From assembly GCA_021775755.1 (NCBI GenBank), contig JAJFHE010000034.1, forward strand, positions 1 through 32,245: a stretch of 32,245 nt of DNA, given 5' to 3'. The DNA is from Hyphomicrobiales bacterium. Its GTDB lineage: Bacteria; Pseudomonadota; Alphaproteobacteria; Rhizobiales; JAJFHB01. The notes beneath the pieces were generated by a model that ran no database searches, had not been told where the DNA came from, and worked only from the letters and a program-made list of their open reading frames with translations. How positions within the stretch are numbered: the first letter of the stretch is position 1; every line of letters begins with the position of its first letter. This document shows positions 24,049 through 31,933 of this stretch, piece by piece. Made by a program: the position numbers and the translations under genes.

Positions 24049-24534
24049 CTATTCGGCGTCGTCGGCGGCAACGGCCTGAAGCTGTCCGTAGTTCTGCGCG
24101 CCGATATTCTCGAGCAGATCAAGCTGCGTTTCGAGAAAGTCGATATGGCCTTCCTCATCCTTTAACAGACCTTCGAAGAGTTCCATGGAGACATAGTCTT
24201 CCTCTTCGCGGCAGGCCTTGCGGGCTTCCATGTAAAGGTTGCGGGCATCGTGTTCGGCGGCCAGATCGCACTCAAGGATCTCCTTGACGTTCTGACCGAT
24301 GCGCAGGGCCTCGAGCGTCTGCAGGTTCGGGTGTCCTTCAAGAAAAATGATACGCTCGATCAACGTGTCGGCGTGCTGCATTTCCTCAACGGATTCTTCG
24401 CGCTCCTTCTTGGCAAGTTTGCCGAAGCCCCAGTCGTCGAGCAGCCGGTAGTGCAGCCAGTACTGATTGACTGCCGTCAACTCGCTGCGCAGCGCCTTGT
24501 TGAGATACTCGATAACCCTGTCATTGCCCTTCAT
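24049..24534 (-). CDS. bfr: bacterioferritin
   Basis: 161 residues from the ATG at 24534 (gaggag upstream); an in-frame ATG 13 codons earlier has no good site. All ferroxidase ligands are at canonical numbers: E18, E51, H54, E94, E127 and H130. The haem ligand M52 is present. It forms a 24-subunit haem-bearing shell that oxidises and stores iron in the cytosol. The Bfd gene lies just upstream on the same strand, and an iron control element lies between the two, so bfr probably has its own iron-regulated promoter. Confidence 0.97.
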   Translation of the reverse strand: MKGNDRVIEYLNKALRSELTAVNQYWLHYRLLDDWGFGKLAKKEREESVEEMQHADTLIERIIFLEGHPNLQTLEALRIGQNVKEILECDLAAEHDARNLYMEARKACREEEDYVSMELFEGLLKDEEGHIDFLETQLDLLENIGAQNYGQLQAVAADDAE

Positions 24535-24632
24535 GTCATGCTCCTCGCCGGTCTGCTGCCGGATGGCGCTCACGAAGCGCCTGATTTCTATCTTGACCCG
24601 TTGTACTCCAGCCGCACCGGCGTCCGCAATAG

Positions 24633-24648
24633 TTTAGAACAATTCCAA
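24633..24648 (-). promoter_or_regulatory. iron control element (Irr-type box) upstream of bfr
   Basis: TTTAGAACAATTCCAA resembles the rhizobial ICE, TTTAGAA-N3-TTCTAAA, recognised by Irr. It lies about 100 bp before the bfr start. Irr represses iron storage genes when iron is low in Rhizobiales; its use here is inferred from the site only. Confidence 0.6.
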
Positions 24649-24671
24649 TAGAGCAGGGCCGGTGGTTCGTG

Positions 24672-24884
24672 CTACCCTTTTTGAACTGTTGTGCCGCCGC
24701 GCGCCCGCAATTCGTCGAGGACGGCGCAGAACAGGCTTCGGCAATTGCCGCAGTTCGGTTCCTTGCCGCATTCCTTGAACACTACCTCAGGCGAGATTTC
24801 CGTCGCCGCCATCGTATCGAGCGAATCCCTGAACGCTGCCTCAATCATGGTTGTATCGATGACATTACACTGGCAAACGATCAT
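24672..24884 (-). CDS. bfd: bacterioferritin-associated ferredoxin
   Basis: 70 residues. The four 2Fe-2S ligands of Bfd are C4, C6 (VCQCNV), C45 and C48 (NCGNC); C39 and C53 are additional. Bfd binds Bfr and passes electrons to its haem to release stored iron. It starts the two-gene unit bfd-bfr in which bfr follows after 137 bp. Confidence 0.93.
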   Translation of the reverse strand: MIVCQCNVIDTTMIEAAFRDSLDTMAATEISPEVVFKECGKEPNCGNCRSLFCAVLDELRARGGTTVQKG

Positions 24885-24979
24885 GGCGGAACCTGTTGGT
24901 TGGCGGTGTGGCGCATTTTTGCTGCATCCACCCGCCGGATGTTTCCTTATATAGACCGATCCAGCAAGGTGCCAATGGA

Positions 24980-25783
24980 TCAGGGTGTGTTTTCAATCCC
25001 TTGAGAGAGGTCGGCCATGGTCACATGCACATTCACGGCCTTTGCGGCAAGTGGCTTCGCCAGTGTCTCCGGCGGCACACGGTCGGTCACAAGATGATCG
25101 ATGCTTTCCAGTTCGCACACCGTGCGGAACAGGTTCTCGCCGAATTTCGATGCATCCGCCATCAGCACCGTCTGCCCGGCACGCTCGATCATTCGCCGCT
25201 TGACCCATGAGGCGCGCAAGTCGACATCGCTGACGCCTTCAACGCTCACGCCACTTGCCCCGATGAATGCCTTGGTGGCGTGAAACCGGTCGAGAAAGTC
25301 GAGAGTTTCATAACCGTACACCGCATCTTCGGTCGTGCGCAGCTTGCCGGGACACAAAATAACGTCGAAGAGTTCATTATGGCCGAGCAGGCGAGCCACC
25401 GGCAGGCAGTTGGTGAGGATAGTTAGCTCGCTGCCGAAGCCTGCAAGTTCTTCGGCGAAATGCACGGTTGTCGAACCGGCGTCGATCATCAATACATCGC
25501 CCGCATCGACCAGGGCTGTCGCCGCACGGGCGATGCGGCGGCGCTCATCGATGAGCGTTTGGCGGCGCACCTCAAGTCCAGGTTCTGCATTGAGCGAGCG
25601 CATCGAGGCGCCGCCATAGGTGCGGGTCAGAAGGCCCGCCATTGCAAGTTCGTCAAGGTCGCGCCGGATGGTCTCGGCCGTTACGGAGAATGCCTCGGCA
25701 AGCTCGGAAATGCGAACCGTCACATCGCTTTGCGCGCGCCGCAGAATGACCTCGTGCCGCCGTGATTTGGATTGTCTGGCCAT
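24980..25783 (-). CDS. DeoR-family transcriptional regulator
   Basis: 267 residues from the ATG at 25783 (MARQSKSRRHEVILRRAQSD). The HTH is VRISELAEAFSVTAETIRRD then LDELAMAGLLTRTYGGASM, the DeoR signature. The sensor domain, from about residue 80, is the ISOCOT-like fold with IDAGSTTVHFAEEL, TNCLPVARLL and ADASKFG. DeoR proteins usually answer to sugar phosphates. It lies 22 bp after the TIM-barrel gene on the same strand, probably as an autoregulated pair, with a 15-bp palindrome upstream of that gene as candidate operator. Confidence 0.93.
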   Translation of the reverse strand: MARQSKSRRHEVILRRAQSDVTVRISELAEAFSVTAETIRRDLDELAMAGLLTRTYGGASMRSLNAEPGLEVRRQTLIDERRRIARAATALVDAGDVLMIDAGSTTVHFAEELAGFGSELTILTNCLPVARLLGHNELFDVILCPGKLRTTEDAVYGYETLDFLDRFHATKAFIGASGVSVEGVSDVDLRASWVKRRMIERAGQTVLMADASKFGENLFRTVCELESIDHLVTDRVPPETLAKPLAAKAVNVHVTMADLSQGIENTP

Positions 25784-25805
25784 ACGCTGGACGTTCCCGC
25801 AATGC

Positions 25806-26477
25806 TTATGCGGCACACGCTTCGAGCACCGCACGGCACTGGGCGCGCGGGCCTGCCTGGCCGGGAAAGATCGTCTCTTCAAACACCGCGGTACCGATTG
25901 TGAATGCATCGGCGCCGGCATCGGCCATCGTGCGCATGCGTTGCGGAGAGTCGATGCTGCCCGCAACGATCAGATAGCCATCGCCCAGCGCGCGGCGCGC
26001 CGCCTTGGCAAGTGCCACCGGATCGGCCTCAACGGCGCGGTAGGCAAGCAGGTCGACGCCCGCGCAGCCGGCATCGCGTGCCGCGCGGCAATCGCGTGCG
26101 ATGGCGTCCTCGCAGCCGCCGAGTTCTGTCGGATGGCCTCTCGGGGCGCCCGGGAACGGGTAGTAATCGATGCCGGCGGGACTCAGAATTTCCGCCGCAT
26201 AGGCCGCATCCTGACCACCGAGCACCCTGTCGACGCCAAGCTCCCGCGCCGTGAACATCGATTCGCGAATGCGCTGCGACGTCGTGCTCACCACCTCCAT
26301 GCAGGCACGCGCGCCCGAGGCATGAATGCGTCGCGTCAATTCACCAAGCGTCGCGGTGTCGGCGCCCACGTCCTTGAATCCGACAAAGGGAATGCCAAGA
26401 TCCGCAACTACATCGAAAACTTCCAGACAATCTGGAACCGTCCGGTCATCGCGGGTCAGCATGAAAATGAAGTCCAT
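25806..26477 (-). CDS. TIM-barrel enzyme, HisA/aldolase-like phosphate-binding type
   Basis: 223 residues from the ATG at 26477 (MDFIFMLTRDDRTVPDCLEV, strand one of the barrel); upstream in-frame codons are not conserved in character. FVGFKDVGAD, then VAGSIDSPQRMRTMADAGAD and AFTIGTAVFEE form strands seven and eight with the standard phosphate-binding loop of HisA/TrpC-type barrels. The exact reaction is unknown to me. Because a DeoR regulator follows, a sugar-phosphate isomerase, epimerase or aldolase is likely. GGQDAAYAAEILSPAGIDYY is a further distinctive segment. Confidence 0.75.
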   Translation of the reverse strand: MDFIFMLTRDDRTVPDCLEVFDVVADLGIPFVGFKDVGADTATLGELTRRIHASGARACMEVVSTTSQRIRESMFTARELGVDRVLGGQDAAYAAEILSPAGIDYYPFPGAPRGHPTELGGCEDAIARDCRAARDAGCAGVDLLAYRAVEADPVALAKAARRALGDGYLIVAGSIDSPQRMRTMADAGADAFTIGTAVFEETIFPGQAGPRAQCRAVLEACAA

Positions 26478-26537
26478 GGCCAAGTCCCTCAGGCTGTACG
26501 GGTGCGTACCATCCCATGCAGGCAAATGTGGTAATTC

Positions 26538-26552
26538 CAACATTTAATGTTG
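26538..26552. promoter_or_regulatory. candidate DeoR operator
   Basis: CAACATTTAATGTTG, a perfect 7-bp inverted repeat around one central base, 60 bp before the TIM-barrel start. An A/T-rich catatcccatatatg stretch follows at 26553-26567. Good position for DeoR autoregulation. Confidence 0.6.
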
Positions 26553-26627
26553 CATATCCCATATATGAGTCGCAATGACTTTGGTGTTTCCGACATTGCA
26601 GCGTCGACTGGCTTCCGGTGCAGATTC

Positions 26628-26641
26628 TTGAGGTAGATCAA
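26628..26641 (+). promoter_or_regulatory. FNR/FixK-type anaerobox before the small-protein pair
   Basis: TTGAGGTAGATCAA fits TTGAT-N4-ATCAA with one change. The centre is 26634.5, so a class II promoter would start near 26676, 27 bp before the ATG at 26703; the corresponding -10 (CACGCT) is poor. Confidence 0.6.
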
Positions 26642-26702
26642 CAACCCGACGCCGGAATTGCGGCACGCTGGTCTCATGCTCATAGGCAATGGAGGAGCTG
26701 AA

Positions 26703-26885
26703 ATGCGCAAGTCCGATGCACATGAATATGCGTGGCAGCTCATGCAGTCGTTTGGCGAAAAGGCGGAGGTTGAAGCCAGCCGCCGCGAGCGCGAAGCGCA
26801 AACAGCGGGCCGTGCCGATGAAGTGGAGAACTGGGAGCGCATCCGCGCCGCCATCCGCGAACATCGCGGCGCCCACGAAAGCTGA
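26703..26885 (+). CDS. 60-residue conserved alphaproteobacterial-type small protein
   Basis: The ATG at 26703 has ggaggag seven bases upstream. The protein is charged and helical: AHEYAWQLMQSFGEKAEVEA, then EVENWERIRAAIREHRGAHE. The form (small, Ala/Glu/Arg-rich helices, Trp in the last helix) recurs in alphaproteobacteria, but I know no function. The upstream FNR/FixK box suggests expression under low oxygen. A second small gene starts 32 bp downstream. Confidence 0.7.
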   Translation: MRKSDAHEYAWQLMQSFGEKAEVEASRREREAQTAGRADEVENWERIRAAIREHRGAHES

Positions 26886-26917
26886 CACGTAAAACCCTGA
26901 ACCGAAGTTGAGGTCAC

Positions 26918-27205
26918 ATGATCTATTTGCGAGCCGCTCTGTTCGGCGCTGTTGTGTTGCTTGCCGCGATGCCGGTTTCTGCGCCGCACGCCGAAACCAC
27001 CTGGGAAGTTTTCCTCCAGGCGCAGATCCTCAAACAGGAGCAATGCGACATCGAATTCGTACTCAATGTGCGCGAAATGGAAGTCGGCGGCGTGCCGACC
27101 GTATCGGGCCGCGTGCACTGCCGGGACGGGCGCAGTTTTGATTTTTCCAGGCTGCACCCGGACGAGGAATTTGAATTGAAGAACTGCCAGCCGCTTGTCT
27201 GCTGA
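26918..27205 (+). CDS. small secreted (periplasmic) hypothetical protein with four cysteines
   Basis: 95 residues. The first ~25 residues (MIYLRAALFGAVVLLAAMPV) form a signal peptide with likely cleavage after PHA, leaving about 68 residues that start ETTWEVF. Four Cys (QC, HC, NC, VC) would allow two disulfides in the periplasm. ttgaggt lies before the ATG. Unknown family. It shares the FNR-box transcript with the 60-residue gene, and the small RNA unit follows 24 bp after its stop. Confidence 0.75.
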   Translation: MIYLRAALFGAVVLLAAMPVSAPHAETTWEVFLQAQILKQEQCDIEFVLNVREMEVGGVPTVSGRVHCRDGRSFDFSRLHPDEEFELKNCQPLVC

Positions 27206-27228
27206 GGTTGAAAAAAAATTTCAGCACT

Positions 27229-27270
27229 TTGATCGAAATCAAATCACTCTGCATGCGTGGGCGCTAGGGT
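27229..27270 (+). promoter_or_regulatory. class II FNR/FixK promoter of the small RNA
   Basis: TTGATCGAAATCAA (27229-27242) is a perfect TTGAT-N4-ATCAA anaerobox centred at 27235.5. TAGGGT (27265-27270) is a TANNNT -10 element placed so that a start at 27277 puts the box centre at exactly -41.5, the canonical class II activator distance. Confidence 0.72.
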
Positions 27271-27276
27271 AACTAA

Positions 27277-27404
27277 GCTCGCAGAACGGCAACGGGACGC
27301 GAGCTTCTGTGAGGAGCAATCCCCAGTGCGTTTCGGCGCACTCGTTTCTTTCCGGATGTTATGCTGCACTGCGGGCGGTGTCTTTAAGACACCGCCCTCT
27401 TTTT
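27277..27404 (+). ncRNA. predicted FNR/FixK-controlled small RNA, about 128 nt
   Basis: The predicted start at 27277 follows the anaerobox promoter. Three hairpins can be drawn: 27276-27282 with 27299-27305 (agctcgc/gcgagct), 27325-27330 with 27337-27342 (agtgcg/cgcact), and the terminator 27373-27382 with 27388-27397. The segments tgtgaggagcaatcccc and ctcgtttctttccgg remain single-stranded; the latter is pyrimidine-rich and could pair with ribosome-binding sites. No open frame is contained in it, since the one candidate (GTG at 27327) runs through the terminator. Layout and length recall FnrS, the anaerobic small RNA of enterobacteria, without visible sequence similarity. Confidence 0.6.
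27373..27404 (+). terminator. strong rho-independent terminator
   Basis: A perfect 10-bp stem GGGCGGTGTC / GACACCGCCC with the loop TTTAA, followed by tctttttttttg-type T-run (27398-27406). The strongest terminator in the window. It ends the small RNA and also shields the convergent small Tat-protein gene. Confidence 0.92.
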
Positions 27405-27448
27405 TTGTCCGCGCATGGAAACCGGCACGGTGGGCGTCTGGCCGCTCC

Positions 27449-27733
27449 TCAATGACTATCGAGCCGGCACTCTTGTGTGGACTCCCCGTCGCCGCCACGC
27501 AGAAGTGTCAGCAACTCAGCTTCGCTTTCCGATAACACCCAGCCGTCGACGAGCGTTGTGCGCCGCGCCTGATAGTCGGCGGTGGAGCGCGCGCGCCAGG
27601 CAAGCTTCAGGAACGAACAGCGCTCGCCTGTGCCAAACACAGAGAAGGGGTTCCAGCGGCTGACGAGCAAGCCAGTGCCCGCGCCGGCAAGCGCCAGCGC
27701 GCCCAACAAGGCCGTGCGCCGTTTCATTGCCAT
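27449..27733 (-). CDS. small Tat-signal protein associated with the GMC oxidoreductase
   Basis: 94 residues. The start MAMKRRTALLGALALAGAGT has twin arginines followed by TALLG and a hydrophobic stretch, a likely Tat signal or signal anchor. ggagg precedes the ATG at 27733; the second Met at 27727 is also possible. The mature part (about 65 residues) has WVLSESEAELLTLLRGG. It starts 15 bp after the GMC gene. In sugar dehydrogenases of this kind, a small Tat-bearing subunit carries the GMC flavoprotein across the membrane; a similar role is inferred here. No homology to the known subunit is claimed. Confidence 0.7.
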   Translation of the reverse strand: MAMKRRTALLGALALAGAGTGLLVSRWNPFSVFGTGERCSFLKLAWRARSTADYQARRTTLVDGWVLSESEAELLTLLRGGDGESTQECRLDSH

Positions 27734-27748
27734 GCCGGTGTTTCCTCC

Positions 27749-29227
27749 TCAGCGGTGTGTCGTTATCAGGTGCCGCGCAAGTCTGTCGGCGAGCGCCACT
27801 ATATTCAAGGTCGGATTGACATAGTCAGCCGTCGGGAACACCGAACAGCCGGCGACATGCAGATTGCCGACCCCGTGAACCTTGCAGTTTGTGTCGACGA
27901 CGCCGGTCGTGGCGTCATGCGACATCGCGGTGGTTCCCATATGGTGGTGCTGAATTCGCGTTTCCGCGGTCTGTGCGAACGTGTCGAAATCCGCGAACCT
28001 CGGCCGGATCCTCACGCTGCCGGTTTGCGAGAACAACGCGGCAAAAACCTCAAATGACTTCCAAAAGGCGCGCAACTGGTCTTCTTCCATGGTCCAGTGC
28101 ATGCGCGCCAACGGCTGGCCATGTCTGTCGGTGCGCTCCGATAAGGCAATGTAGCTCGTGTCTCTCGGCGTCTGCTCGAACTCAAACTCCGGCAGGCTTC
28201 GGCGATAGCGCTTCGCGCTGCCATGAAGCACGCGGTCGAGCGCGCGGATGCCGTCGCCGACATCGGCACCTTCATCCGCACCGCCCCACGGAAACACGGC
28301 GAACCTCGGCAGCTTGAACTCCCGCAAGAGCCGCTCTTCGATCGTATAGCCCTTGAGACCGATCATACCGCCGGGCACATCGTGCCAGCCGGTTTCACGA
28401 AACGGAAACCGCTCGTCGAAATAAATTTCAAGGCCGACATATTTCGGGTGCTCCATAAAAGCCAGCCCGGTTCTGCCATATTTGCTGCTGAACGGATTGC
28501 CGGGGCCGAGCTTGCGTCCCGAGGCAAGCATCAGCCGTGCGTTCTCAATGCCGCCGCTGGTAAGGAGCAGGTTGTTGACGCTCAGACGTTGAGACGTCGA
28601 GGCATCGATCTGCACGACGTCAATTTCGCCGACACGTGCACCGCCCTCGTCAAGCCGTAGATCCACAACCCTGTGTGAGGGCAGGAGATGCACGGCCTTG
28701 CTGGTCCTGATCCAGGGTTTGAGTTCGCCGTTGAGCCGGCGTACCGGCTTGGCGGCGACGAAGTTGTGCACTTCAAGGCCAGCGGTTGCGCCCGGCAGAA
28801 ATCCCTCGCGCGGTTCGTCATAGGTCGCATCCGATGGCCCCCAGGTATGATGGAGCCAGCGTTTCGCCGCATCGAGATGCGAAGCAAACTCGCCGTAGGT
28901 GATCGGCCAGCCGGGGCATTTGAGAAACGAGCGCTCCTCAAAAACGCTGGGCGCCAGGGGCCTCGACATACCGGCCCAGTGTCCCGACGTGCCTCCGAAC
29001 GCTGCAAGCCGTTCACTGAGAGGCAGATAGTCGAGACCGGTGACATCGATCTCGTAATATCCCTTGCCCTCGTTCAGCGGTTGGTCGAGTGGTCCCTGTT
29101 CGATGACGAGCGAAGTCAGCTCCGCCCGTTCCAGTGTCTCCGCCAGATAGAGACCGGCAAATCCCGACCCGATAATGGTGAAATCAAAGCCGCCGGCTGG
29201 TATGTCGGCAGTGCTGGAAACAATCAT
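27749..29227 (-). CDS. GMC-family FAD-dependent oxidoreductase
   Basis: 492 residues from the ATG at 29227. FTIIGSGFAGLYLAETLE (FAD loop, residues 16-33), FGGTSGHWAGMSRPL, SGGIENARLM, HHHMGTTAMS (427-436) and the C-terminal GMC_oxred_C block NLHVAGCSVFPTADYVNPTL are complete; the His and Asn of the active site are within the last two. No signal peptide of its own. It oxidises an alcohol or sugar hydroxyl; the acceptor is unknown. It lies 16 bp after the DUF2207 gene, before the small Tat protein. Confidence 0.92.
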   Translation of the reverse strand: MIVSSTADIPAGGFDFTIIGSGFAGLYLAETLERAELTSLVIEQGPLDQPLNEGKGYYEIDVTGLDYLPLSERLAAFGGTSGHWAGMSRPLAPSVFEERSFLKCPGWPITYGEFASHLDAAKRWLHHTWGPSDATYDEPREGFLPGATAGLEVHNFVAAKPVRRLNGELKPWIRTSKAVHLLPSHRVVDLRLDEGGARVGEIDVVQIDASTSQRLSVNNLLLTSGGIENARLMLASGRKLGPGNPFSSKYGRTGLAFMEHPKYVGLEIYFDERFPFRETGWHDVPGGMIGLKGYTIEERLLREFKLPRFAVFPWGGADEGADVGDGIRALDRVLHGSAKRYRRSLPEFEFEQTPRDTSYIALSERTDRHGQPLARMHWTMEEDQLRAFWKSFEVFAALFSQTGSVRIRPRFADFDTFAQTAETRIQHHHMGTTAMSHDATTGVVDTNCKVHGVGNLHVAGCSVFPTADYVNPTLNIVALADRLARHLITTHR

Positions 29228-29243
29228 CTGGCAGTGCGAACCT

Positions 29244-31220
29244 TCACCAGCCGCCGCCGCCGCCGCCACCACCGCCGCCGCCCGACGAACCGCCGCCTCC
29301 GGAGAAACCGCCCGAACCGCCGCTGGAGCCGGGTGCCGTGGAGGCGGCGGCGATGGCCCCCGACATGCCGGAGCCCAGAGAGCTCGCCATGGAACCGAAA
29401 TTACCGTCAAACGAGTGCCCGGAATACCAATGCGGATGATAGCCGATGCCATCGCCTTCCGCTTCCGGTCGGATGGCGGCGAGCACGCTGGCAAACTGTT
29501 CACTCCACGCCTGTTCGACGCCGAGTGCCAGCGCATAGGGCAGAAACTTCTCGAAAAGCTCCGGTGTGCGGTCCGGCGGGTTGTGGAAATTCAACCGGTC
29601 CCGCTCGGTGACGCCGAGAAACAGTTTGAAGCCCTCGATACGGTCGAGAAGATCGCGCCCCAGCCGCGTCGGCGCCTTCAGAAGATTATAGAACGTCAGG
29701 TTGATGCCCATGATGACGGCGATAAACACAACCGTCGGGATCGATGTTGTGGCGGCCAGGAACCCGGCACCGATGAACCAGCCGCCGACGAACGGTAAGG
29801 CAAACAGCGACGGTACGATTGCCACCGCATAATTCTTGAAGCCGCCGCCTTGAAACGCGACACGCCAAGCGTTCCACGCCCGCATTACGAGAACACTGAC
29901 GCCGACCGACCATATGCTGAGCCAAACGCCGATAAAACCGGTTTCGAGCGGTGCCTGCGCGGCGAAAATTACAAGTATGCAGACAAACAGGGAAATGCCG
30001 GCACCGATGAAGAAATGTTTTCGGTTATGCAGAAAATGCGTGGTTTCGTACTCGGTTTGCAACGCGTCTTCGAGAGCGCTCTTGCCGCCGCTGAGTGCCT
30101 TATGGTTCTTCTGCTTGAGTTCGATTTCCTCGCGGCTGCCGCGGAACAGCTTTCGTGCGAGCGCCCGTTCACCTTTGGTCAGGCGCTCCTCGGTGCCGAT
30201 TTCCCTCAGCGTGTAGACGTCGTCTTCGTCCTGCGAAATGGTGACATAGCCTTTGACCGCCATATTGACTACGGCGGCGGTGAAAGCGTTGTCGTCGAAC
30301 CCCATGCGCGTGACGTAGCGTGCCGCCGCCGGCGACATGTCGTCCGGCGGTGTGTAGCGGGCGATGATTGCGCCGCCATCGGGATCGCGGCCGACGCGCC
30401 ACCAGTTCAGGAAGTAAAAGAGGAAGATCGCCACAACGCCGAGGATGCCGGCTGCAATCTGGAGATTGGCGCGAATGAACTCGAGCATATTCTCCGCAGC
30501 GCTCGGCCGGGTTACGAAACCCGGCGGCCAGGAGACGGCGATCGTCACCCCTTCATACGCTTCAAGCCGCCGCGTCGTTTCGAACCACGGATCGCCCTCG
30601 CCGTGGGTTCCGGTCACGTAGTCCTGGCCGTCGGCGCCGGAACGCCCGGTATAGGCGAAGGTTTGAATGACCTGCGCCCCATCGGGTATGCGCAGACGCG
30701 CCCGCACGCGTTCCATCGGGAACACCCAGCCGTTGCCGGTGACATTCCAGTAAAGTTCGTCGAAATCGTCGTAGTGGCTGATCTGCCGGTTGGTGCGATA
30801 GACAATTTCGTAGATATGCTGGCCGGAGGGAATGAACACGTCCGCCGAGCCGATATAGAGCCGCACGCCATTTGACCGGCTTTCCGTGTGATAGGCCTCT
30901 TCCTGATTGTTGCGGCGCACGCTTTCGACATCGAAACGCACAACCGTCCGCACCCCGTGTCGGTCGGTGTAGATGGTCGGAAAGTCGCGGTATATTCCGC
31001 GCTTGATTTGGAGGCCTTCCGCCGCGACGACAATGGTTTCGCGCACCACCAGCGACGCATCCGGCTCAACCGTAATAACGCTGTCGAAATCGACTATGCG
31101 CTCTTCTGCGAACGCCGGCACCGTCGCGACAGCGCCTAAGCTAAAGATCGCCGCCGCAAAGACGCAGACGGCAGCCAGCCGAACACACCTGAGGACGGAA
31201 AGTCTCGTTCGCCGCATCAT
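29244..31220 (-). CDS. DUF2207 membrane protein with Gly-rich tail
   Basis: 658 residues. Signal peptide to about residue 38 (VPAFA-EE), an extracytoplasmic beta-rich DUF2207 domain (IKRGIYRDFPTIY, DELYWNVTGNGWVFPMERVR), a membrane helix (AAGILGVVAIFLFYFLNWW), a cytoplasmic part and four more membrane helices. The end is extremely Gly/Ser-rich (GGFSGGGGSSGGGG..., final Trp), typical of the family. Function is unknown. It is almost always found with lemA, as here (14-bp gap), so the two probably form an envelope complex. Confidence 0.93.
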   Translation of the reverse strand: MMRRTRLSVLRCVRLAAVCVFAAAIFSLGAVATVPAFAEERIVDFDSVITVEPDASLVVRETIVVAAEGLQIKRGIYRDFPTIYTDRHGVRTVVRFDVESVRRNNQEEAYHTESRSNGVRLYIGSADVFIPSGQHIYEIVYRTNRQISHYDDFDELYWNVTGNGWVFPMERVRARLRIPDGAQVIQTFAYTGRSGADGQDYVTGTHGEGDPWFETTRRLEAYEGVTIAVSWPPGFVTRPSAAENMLEFIRANLQIAAGILGVVAIFLFYFLNWWRVGRDPDGGAIIARYTPPDDMSPAAARYVTRMGFDDNAFTAAVVNMAVKGYVTISQDEDDVYTLREIGTEERLTKGERALARKLFRGSREEIELKQKNHKALSGGKSALEDALQTEYETTHFLHNRKHFFIGAGISLFVCILVIFAAQAPLETGFIGVWLSIWSVGVSVLVMRAWNAWRVAFQGGGFKNYAVAIVPSLFALPFVGGWFIGAGFLAATTSIPTVVFIAVIMGINLTFYNLLKAPTRLGRDLLDRIEGFKLFLGVTERDRLNFHNPPDRTPELFEKFLPYALALGVEQAWSEQFASVLAAIRPEAEGDGIGYHPHWYSGHSFDGNFGSMASSLGSGMSGAIAAASTAPGSSGGSGGFSGGGGSSGGGGGGGGGGGW

Positions 31221-31234
31221 GTCTTCAGATCCCG

Positions 31235-31801
31235 CTAGTCGAAGCTCACTTCCACCGGCCGCCGGGCCGCTTCATCCGCCTCGTCGAGCTCGAAAAACTC
31301 GGCCTTTATGAAAGCACCGAAACGCGCCACGAGGTTGCTTGGAAACTGATCGATCAGCGTGTTGTTGTTGCGCACATTGCCGTTATAGAAGCGCCGCGCC
31401 GACTGGATCTTCTCTTCGATTTTGGAAAGCTCCGCCTGAAGGTCGCGAAAGCCCTCGTTCGCCTTGAGATCGGGATAGCTCTCCGCCAGGGCGAAGAGTG
31501 ACTTGAGCGCCCCCGTCAGGACGTTCTCGGACTGCGCCTGAGCTGCCGGCGACCCGTCATTGGAAAACGCCTGAGCACGCGCCTCCACCACCCGTTCAAG
31601 CGTCTCGGCCTCATGCTTGGCGTAGCCCTTCACCGTTTCCACCAGGTTGGGGATCAGGTTGTAGCGTTCCTTCATGTGAACTTCGATGCCGCTCCACGCC
31701 TCGCTTACACGCTCGCGCAGGCTGACAAGCTTGTTGTAGATCATTATGGCGTAAAGCACGGCGGCAGCTGCCAGACCGAGCAGAATGTATATAAGCGTCA
31801 T
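31235..31801 (-). CDS. lemA: LemA-family membrane-anchored protein
   Basis: 188 residues from the ATG at 31801 (aaaggagag upstream). One N-terminal membrane helix (LIYILLGLAAAAVLYAIMIY), then the long helical LemA domain: VSLRERVSEAWSGIEVHMKE, RYNLIPNLVETVKGYAKHE and LIDQFPSNLVARFG. First gene of the four-gene unit with DUF2207, GMC oxidoreductase and Tat protein, with gaps of 14 to 16 bp. Confidence 0.95.
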   Translation of the reverse strand: MTLIYILLGLAAAAVLYAIMIYNKLVSLRERVSEAWSGIEVHMKERYNLIPNLVETVKGYAKHEAETLERVVEARAQAFSNDGSPAAQAQSENVLTGALKSLFALAESYPDLKANEGFRDLQAELSKIEEKIQSARRFYNGNVRNNNTLIDQFPSNLVARFGAFIKAEFFELDEADEAARRPVEVSFD

Positions 31802-31933
31802 AATCTCTCCTTTGTCAGCTTGAACCCGCCGGCGCATTGTGCACAAGCGGGCGTGTGCGGATCAAATCCCGTAACCCCGGATAATGCGGCTCCCAAAGGG
31901 CGGGGGCAAGGCTTTGGTTCGGATGTCACGCAC

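Noticed and set aside
25620-26534. 304-codon + strand frame across the DeoR and TIM-barrel genes
   Set aside because: It spans two well-supported genes and their gap, with no ribosome-binding site or domain.
27257-27535. 92-codon frame, and a GTG start at 27327 within it, in the small RNA region
   Set aside because: Both run through the strong terminator and its T-run (Phe-Phe) and then into the convergent gene.
29244-29330. Gly-codon repeat at the DUF2207 end as a possible sequencing artefact or microsatellite
   Set aside because: Gly-rich tails ending in Trp are normal in this family, and the frame is maintained to the stop.
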